Shown here in pieces: positions 5,528 through 8,782 of a stretch of 8,782 nt of DNA. The notes beneath the pieces were generated by a model. That model worked only from the letters and a program-made list of their open reading frames with translations, was not told the DNA's origin and ran no database searches. Position numbers and translations under genes: made by a program. How positions within the stretch are numbered: position 1 is the stretch's first letter; each line of letters starts with the position of its first letter. Source of the stretch: Aquificaceae bacterium (lineage in GTDB: Bacteria > Aquificota > Aquificia > Aquificales > Aquificaceae); NCBI GenBank assembly GCA_026982025.1, contig JALSHX010000263.1, forward strand, positions 1 to 8,782, given 5' to 3'.

Positions 5528-6338
5528 CAAGGTACATAGCCCTGTCAAGACGGTTAAAGAGGGTGCCAAAATCATCCGTATTCTTCAGAACGGTAACTCC
5601 CACACTCACCGTGACACTTCCGAACCGGAACTGCTCCCTCTCAACGGCTTTCCTTATCCTTTCTCCTGCCTTTATCGCCCTTTGAACATCTGTTTCGGGC
5701 AGAATAACCAGAAACTCTTCTCCCCCGTATCTTCCCACCGAATCGGTCCTCCTCAAATTCTGACGAATGGTCCGCGCTACCCTTTTAAGAACTTCGTCTC
5801 CTATTTGATGGCCGTAAGTGTCGTTAACCTCCTTGAAGTCGTCAATGTCAATAAGCATGAGGGAAACGCTATTTCCGTATCTTTTAGACCTCTCGGCTTC
5901 CTTTGAAAGAACCTCCTCTATCTTCCTCCTGTTGTAAACTCCCGTCAGGGAGTCAACCTCTGCGAGGAATTTAAACTCCCTTATAAGGTCGGTAACATAG
6001 CTATCAAGGTAAAACTCAATAAATATGTCTTCGTCAACCTTTCCGGAAACGAGAATGTGAGGATCCTCTCCGTGATCGTGGTATGCAAAGGGTTCTTTTC
6101 CTTCTCTAAGCTTTCTCAGGGGACACATCTCCTCTCCATAAACTTCCCAGCAGGGCCTGTCAATGTTGTGTGTTATCTCGTAACAGTGGATATGGCCGTT
6201 TTGGGGCATAAACTTTTCCCGTGCCCTCCTGTTGAGGATGATAACCTCCCCTTCCCCGTTAAAAGCTATTGCAGGAAAGGGTAGAGCGTCTATGTACTGA
6301 ACAAGTCCTTCTCTCCTCAGCTTTTCAGAAAGCTTCAT
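5490..6338 (-). CDS. PAS-GGDEF diguanylate cyclase with Cys motif
   Basis: A 282-residue cytoplasmic protein with no membrane helix. A PAS-like sensory domain (about 12-115) holds three cysteines in HCYEITHNIDRPCWEVYG (C52, C63) and EEMCPL (C72). A GGDEF domain (about 125-282) begins with DSLTGVYNRR (129-138) and has the active motif GGEEF (205-209). Exactly five residues before it lies RRTD (196-199), the RxxD inhibitory site, so the enzyme should make cyclic di-GMP and be subject to product inhibition. The cysteines may bind a metal or Fe-S centre or sense redox; this is inference. An in-frame ATG 12 codons upstream (6374) exists, but the ATG at 6338 has a far stronger ribosome site. The gene is divergent from a Wzz-like polysaccharide gene, and c-di-GMP commonly controls exopolysaccharide. 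Its 3' end overlaps rdgB by 38 bases. Confidence 0.93.
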   Translation of the reverse strand: MKLSEKLRREGLVQYIDALPFPAIAFNGEGEVIILNRRAREKFMPQNGHIHCYEITHNIDRPCWEVYGEEMCPLRKLREGKEPFAYHDHGEDPHILVSGKVDEDIFIEFYLDSYVTDLIREFKFLAEVDSLTGVYNRRKIEEVLSKEAERSKRYGNSVSLMLIDIDDFKEVNDTYGHQIGDEVLKRVARTIRQNLRRTDSVGRYGGEEFLVILPETDVQRAIKAGERIRKAVEREQFRFGSVTVSVGVTVLKNTDDFGTLFNRLDRAMYLAKERGKNRVEYL

Positions 6339-6349
6339 TCCTCCCCTCC
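6339..6349 (-). promoter_or_regulatory. Strong ribosome binding site that sets the GGDEF start
   Basis: The minus strand reads GGAGGGGAGGA directly before the ATG at 6338. Its first GGAGG (6349-6345) lies 6 bases from that ATG, an ideal spacing. It falls inside the longer open frame from 6374, arguing that the longer frame is not the true start. Confidence 0.7.
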
Positions 6350-6375
6350 GTTTTTTTAAAAGTTTAAAAACCATT

Positions 6376-6405
6376 TTAACATTTTGTATAAGAATTCCTT
6401 ATAAT
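6376..6405 (+). promoter_or_regulatory. Sigma70-type promoter for the Wzz-like gene
   Basis: TTAACA (6376-6381, 5/6 match) and a perfect -10 box TATAAT (6400-6405) are separated by 18 bases. Transcription would start near 6412, giving a leader of about 27 bases. The -10 box overlaps an inverted repeat at 6387-6403. Confidence 0.6.
6387..6403. repeat. Inverted repeat overlapping the Wzz promoter
   Basis: The arms TATAAG (6387-6392) and CTTATA (6398-6403) flank a 5-base centre, AATTC. The repeat covers the start of the plus-strand -10 box and places a TATAAG -10-like sequence on the minus strand towards the GGDEF gene. It may be an operator, or simply two divergent -10-like elements back to back. 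Confidence 0.35.
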
Positions 6406-6438
6406 TGCTATAACCCTTTCAGGTAAAATAAAAGGACT

Positions 6439-7269
6439 ATGAATGATAAACCCAAAGAACCTCGCTACGATTATGATGACGAAATAGATCTTTACGAGCT
6501 GTGGCTAAAAATAACAAAAAGGTGGAAGCTGATACTCATAGTGGTCCTTATCGTCACCTTATCAGCCCTCATCATTTCCCTGAACATGAAACCTGTGTAC
6601 AAGGGAACTTTCGTCATAAGAACCCCCGTGGTAACGCCCAAGGAGGTGAAAAAGCACATAGAGAAACTTGAAGTTCTTAAGGGCGAACAGAGGGTTGAGG
6701 AGCTCGCTGATATCCTTAAGGTCCCCGTTTCCCTTATTGAGAATACTGTAAAGATTTCTACCCGGGAAATTCGCGGAGTTCAGGTGGTTCTTGAGGTTGA
6801 CCTTGAGGTTTACGACCCCAAAATTATCCCTCCAATGGCAAGCGCCATAGTGTCTTACCTAAATTCAGAGCCGTACATAAAAGAGAGATTAGAAAAAGAG
6901 AGGGAACTTGTTTTAAATAAAATACGGGAAACCCGTTCCACAATAAAGACGCTCATTCAGGCAAAGAAAACGATAAATAGATTCATCAAGCAGGGAAAGG
7001 AACTTTACTTCAATCCCACTGAAATTGACGAGATTATAAAAAAGTACAAAGACGAGGAAATATCCTTAAAATACAAGCTGTCTCTCCTGAAGGGTATTGA
7101 GATTTCCGTTGACCCGGTGGTCCCAAAGGAACCGTACAAACCAAAGGTGAAGTTAATCACCACGGTTGCCTTCTTATCCTCCCTCTTTCTGGGGATCTTT
7201 CTTGCCCTGTGCTCCGAATGGCTTTCCGAATCAAGAAGGCGCTATGAAAATCGGGGCGAGCGGACTTGA
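6439..7269 (+). CDS. Wzz-family polysaccharide chain-length determinant / co-polymerase
   Basis: The 276-residue protein has the standard Wzz topology: a short acidic cytoplasmic start containing EIDLYELWLKITKRWK, a first membrane helix (about 30-48), a helical extracytoplasmic domain (about 50-230), a proline-rich stretch (VDPVVPKEPYKPK, 224-236) and a second helix (238-258). Family knowledge: such inner-membrane proteins set the chain length of O-antigen, capsule or exopolysaccharide. No tyrosine-kinase domain is fused. It is short for the family (usually 320 or more residues), mostly in the periplasmic domain. AAAGGA (6431-6436) sits unusually close to the ATG. No other polysaccharide gene is in the window, so it appears to be a stand-alone unit. 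Its last 19 bases, encoding the extreme C-terminus and stop, run antisense through the 3' end of tRNA-Pro. Confidence 0.85.
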   Translation: MNDKPKEPRYDYDDEIDLYELWLKITKRWKLILIVVLIVTLSALIISLNMKPVYKGTFVIRTPVVTPKEVKKHIEKLEVLKGEQRVEELADILKVPVSLIENTVKISTREIRGVQVVLEVDLEVYDPKIIPPMASAIVSYLNSEPYIKERLEKERELVLNKIRETRSTIKTLIQAKKTINRFIKQGKELYFNPTEIDEIIKKYKDEEISLKYKLSLLKGIEISVDPVVPKEPYKPKVKLITTVAFLSSLFLGIFLALCSEWLSESRRRYENRGERT

Positions 7270-7323
7270 ACCGCCGACCTCTGGCTCCCGAAGCCAGCGC
7301 TCTACCACCTGAGCTACGCCCCG
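7251..7323 (-). tRNA. tRNA-Pro (anticodon CGG)
   Basis: The minus strand folds into a full cloverleaf. The acceptor CGGGGCG pairs with CGCCCCG, the D-stem is GCTC/GAGC, and the anticodon stem CTGGC/GCCAG encloses the loop TTCGGGA (anticodon CGG, reading CCG codons). The T-arm is GGCGG-TTCAAGT-CCGCT. The C1-G72 pair and A73 discriminator are typical of bacterial tRNA-Pro. CCA is not encoded (TTT follows the discriminator), so it must be added by nucleotidyltransferase. The gene lies 12 bases after the clpB stop on the same strand and may be transcribed with it. Its 3' 19 bases overlap the end of wzz on the opposite strand. Confidence 0.95.
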
Positions 7324-7335
7324 TGGGGAAAATTA

Positions 7336-8782
7336 TTATATAGCTTCAAAGGTGAACTCCCCTTCACGGAAATCAATCCTCACGTTCACACCTTCCTTAA
7401 ATTCGCCCCTTATTATCCTGTCCGCCAGAGGGTTTTCAACATACTTTTGAAGGGTTCTCTTGAGGGGTCTTGCACCGTAGGCGGGGTCGTAGCCTCTTGC
7501 AACGAGTTCTCTTTTAGCCTCCTCCGTAAGCTCTATCCTTATACCCCTTTCCGAAAGCCTCCGATTCACTCCATCAACAAGAAGGTCAATAATTTGCGAA
7601 AGCTCATTCATGGTAAGGGGTTTGAAGACGATAACCTCGTCAACACGGTTGAGGAATTCGGGTCTGAAGAAGTGCCTGAGCTCCTCAAGAACCTTCTCCT
7701 TTCCCTTTTCAAACTCTTTATCAATCATCTCTTCATTTGCATCCACAGGAATGTTCAGAAGATATTGAGAACCAATATTTGATGTCATAATTATCACGGT
7801 GTTCCTAAAGTCCACGGTTCTTCCCTGCGAATCGGTAAGCCTTCCGTCATCAAGAACCTGAAGGAAGAGGTCAAAGACCCTCGGGTGAGCCTTCTCTATC
7901 TCATCAAGTAGAATGACCGAGTATGGCTTTCTGCGAACAGCCTCCGTGAGCTTTCCTCCCTCCTCATAGCCCACATATCCGGGAGGTGCTCCTATCAGCT
8001 TGGCGACGGAATGCTCTTCTTTGAACTCGGACATGTCAAGACGAATCATTGCATCCTCATCACCGAACAGTAGCTCCGCCAGAGCTTTTGAAAGCTCGGT
8101 CTTTCCCACTCCCGTCGGTCCGAGAAAGAGGAAGCTCGCGATGGGTCTCTTTGGATCCTTCAATCCCGCCCTTGCCCTTCTCACCGCCTCGGAAACCGCT
8201 TTCACAGCATGCTCCTGATTCACAACCCTTCTGTGAAGCTCATCCTCAAGCCTCAGGAGCTTCTCCGTTTCTTCCTCTTTCAGCCTCGTAACGGGAATGC
8301 CCGTCCACTCGGAAACAACCTGAGCAACATCCTCCCATCCCACCACGAGCTCTTTGGACCTCTGGGTCTCAAGGGCTTTAAGTTCTTTTTCAAGGTTCAC
8401 CTTCTCAATCTTGAGCTGAGCTTCTCTTTCGTAATCTCCCTCTTCAGAAACCTTTAATATCTCTTTGTCAAGATTTTCAATTCTGTTCTTTAATCCTTTT
8501 ATCTTGAACTCAAGACCGCCTTCCTTTTCCAGAATTTTTTCCCTCTCCTTTTCAAGCTTTACCTTTTCACCCTTGAGTTTAGCCTCCTTCTCGTAATCCC
8601 CCTCAATGTTTGCCTTCATAATCTCCTCTTCAAGGGATCTGATCCTCCTGTCGTACTCCTGAACCTGAGGAGGTGCGGAAATAACCGAGAGTTTTTTCCT
8701 CGCAGAAGCCTGGTCAAGGGCATCAATTGCCTTGTCGGGAAGCTTTCTGAAAGTAACATACCTTCTGGTAAACCTGACAGCC
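7336..8782 (-). CDS. clpB: ATP-dependent disaggregase ClpB (C-terminal 481 residues; start lies past the right edge)
   Basis: The frame stays open to the right edge, so the N-domain and most of the first ATPase domain are outside the window. Visible in order are the end of AAA+ domain 1 (KLPDKAIDALDQASA), a coiled-coil middle domain, the linker VSEWTGIPV, and the complete AAA+ domain 2. The latter has Walker A GPTGVGKT (8121-8098), pore loop GYVGYEEGG, Walker B VILLDE (acidic pair at 7905-7900), IIMTSNIGS, arginine-finger region FRPEFLNRVDEV and sensor 2 GARPLKR. Family knowledge: the hexamer threads aggregated proteins through its pore, with DnaK/DnaJ docking at the middle domain, and is central to heat tolerance. 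The middle domain is roughly 12 residues shorter than in E. coli ClpB by my count and contains a near-duplicate 20-residue motif. An internal ATG at 8619 is not the start. Confidence 0.97.
   Translation of the reverse strand, partial: AVRFTRRYVTFRKLPDKAIDALDQASARKKLSVISAPPQVQEYDRRIRSLEEEIMKANIEGDYEKEAKLKGEKVKLEKEREKILEKEGGLEFKIKGLKNRIENLDKEILKVSEEGDYEREAQLKIEKVNLEKELKALETQRSKELVVGWEDVAQVVSEWTGIPVTRLKEEETEKLLRLEDELHRRVVNQEHAVKAVSEAVRRARAGLKDPKRPIASFLFLGPTGVGKTELSKALAELLFGDEDAMIRLDMSEFKEEHSVAKLIGAPPGYVGYEEGGKLTEAVRRKPYSVILLDEIEKAHPRVFDLFLQVLDDGRLTDSQGRTVDFRNTVIIMTSNIGSQYLLNIPVDANEEMIDKEFEKGKEKVLEELRHFFRPEFLNRVDEVIVFKPLTMNELSQIIDLLVDGVNRRLSERGIRIELTEEAKRELVARGYDPAYGARPLKRTLQKYVENPLADRIIRGEFKEGVNVRIDFREGEFTFEAI
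8383..8604 (-). repeat. Internal duplicated motif in the ClpB middle domain
   Basis: Two 20-residue copies, at 8604-8545 and 8442-8383, share 16 of 20 residues around the pattern EGDYE-x-EA-x-LK-x-EKV-x-LEKE. The pattern resembles the UVR-like helical hairpin found once in ClpC and ClpB middle domains. The bases differ at many synonymous sites, so the duplication is old or maintained by selection on the protein. Confidence 0.75.

Noticed and set aside
6339..6374. Twelve-codon N-terminal extension of the GGDEF protein from the ATG at 6374
   Set aside because: The extension is low-complexity and overlaps the very strong ribosome site serving the ATG at 6338.
7251..7323. tRNA-Pro as an active phage or island attachment site
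   Set aside because: No integrase gene and no second copy of the tRNA 3' end was seen in the window, so only a possible old scar can be suggested.
7447..7782. 111-residue open frame antisense to clpB
   Set aside because: It is opposite the conserved ClpB ATPase domain and has no start signal of its own.
8383..8604. DNA-level tandem or CRISPR-like repeat
   Set aside because: The similarity is at the protein level inside ClpB; base-level identity is broken at many synonymous positions and there are only two copies.

Overview
The window looks like chromosomal sequence from a compact bacterial genome, probably a thermophile. Arginine is written mostly with AGA/AGG, the proteins are rich in Glu, Lys, Arg, Ile and Val, the intergenic gaps are tiny, and adjacent genes overlap by 4 bases or more. 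SlyD, an Mla-type MCE protein, a Wzz-type protein and ClpB indicate a diderm bacterium. A deep-branching group such as Aquificota fits, but this is an impression from composition and gene style, not a phylogenetic result.

Layout, left to right. (1) 1-1155, minus strand: a class III-like Sir2 protein deacylase gene, followed 3 bases later by an MlaD/MCE lipid-transport gene that leaves the window at the left edge. (2) 1232-1723, plus strand: a SlyD-like FKBP prolyl isomerase with a His-rich tail, preceded by a good sigma70-type promoter that interleaves with a weaker one for sir2. (3) 1717-3155, minus strand: the ATPase and permease of a ZnuBC-type metal ABC importer; the binding protein is not here. 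(4) 3184-5527, plus strand: three genes joined by 4-base ATGA overlaps. They encode a four-helix membrane protein with a long coiled coil and a RelE/ParE-like C-terminal domain, a NYN/PIN-like putative RNase, and an RdgB/HAM1 nucleotide pyrophosphatase. (5) 5490-6338, minus strand: a PAS-GGDEF diguanylate cyclase with an unusual Cys motif. (6) 6439-7269, plus strand: a Wzz-like polysaccharide chain-length/co-polymerase protein. (7) 7251-8782, minus strand: the C-terminal half of ClpB and, 12 bases downstream of its stop, a tRNA-Pro(CGG) whose 3' end lies antisense to the end of wzz.

The most novel item is the 3184-5527 operon. It pairs a membrane-anchored coiled coil ending in a toxin-like RNase fold with a soluble NYN nuclease, which suggests a membrane-tethered RNA-processing assembly similar in shape to RNase Y but made of different parts. 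A perfect 8-bp inverted repeat fills the 28-bp gap between this operon and the metal transporter genes. All three convergent junctions in the window overlap (7, 38 and 19 bp), and no intrinsic terminator is visible. No CRISPR array, insertion sequence, phage gene or origin was seen, and no gene-free stretch exceeds about 100 bases.
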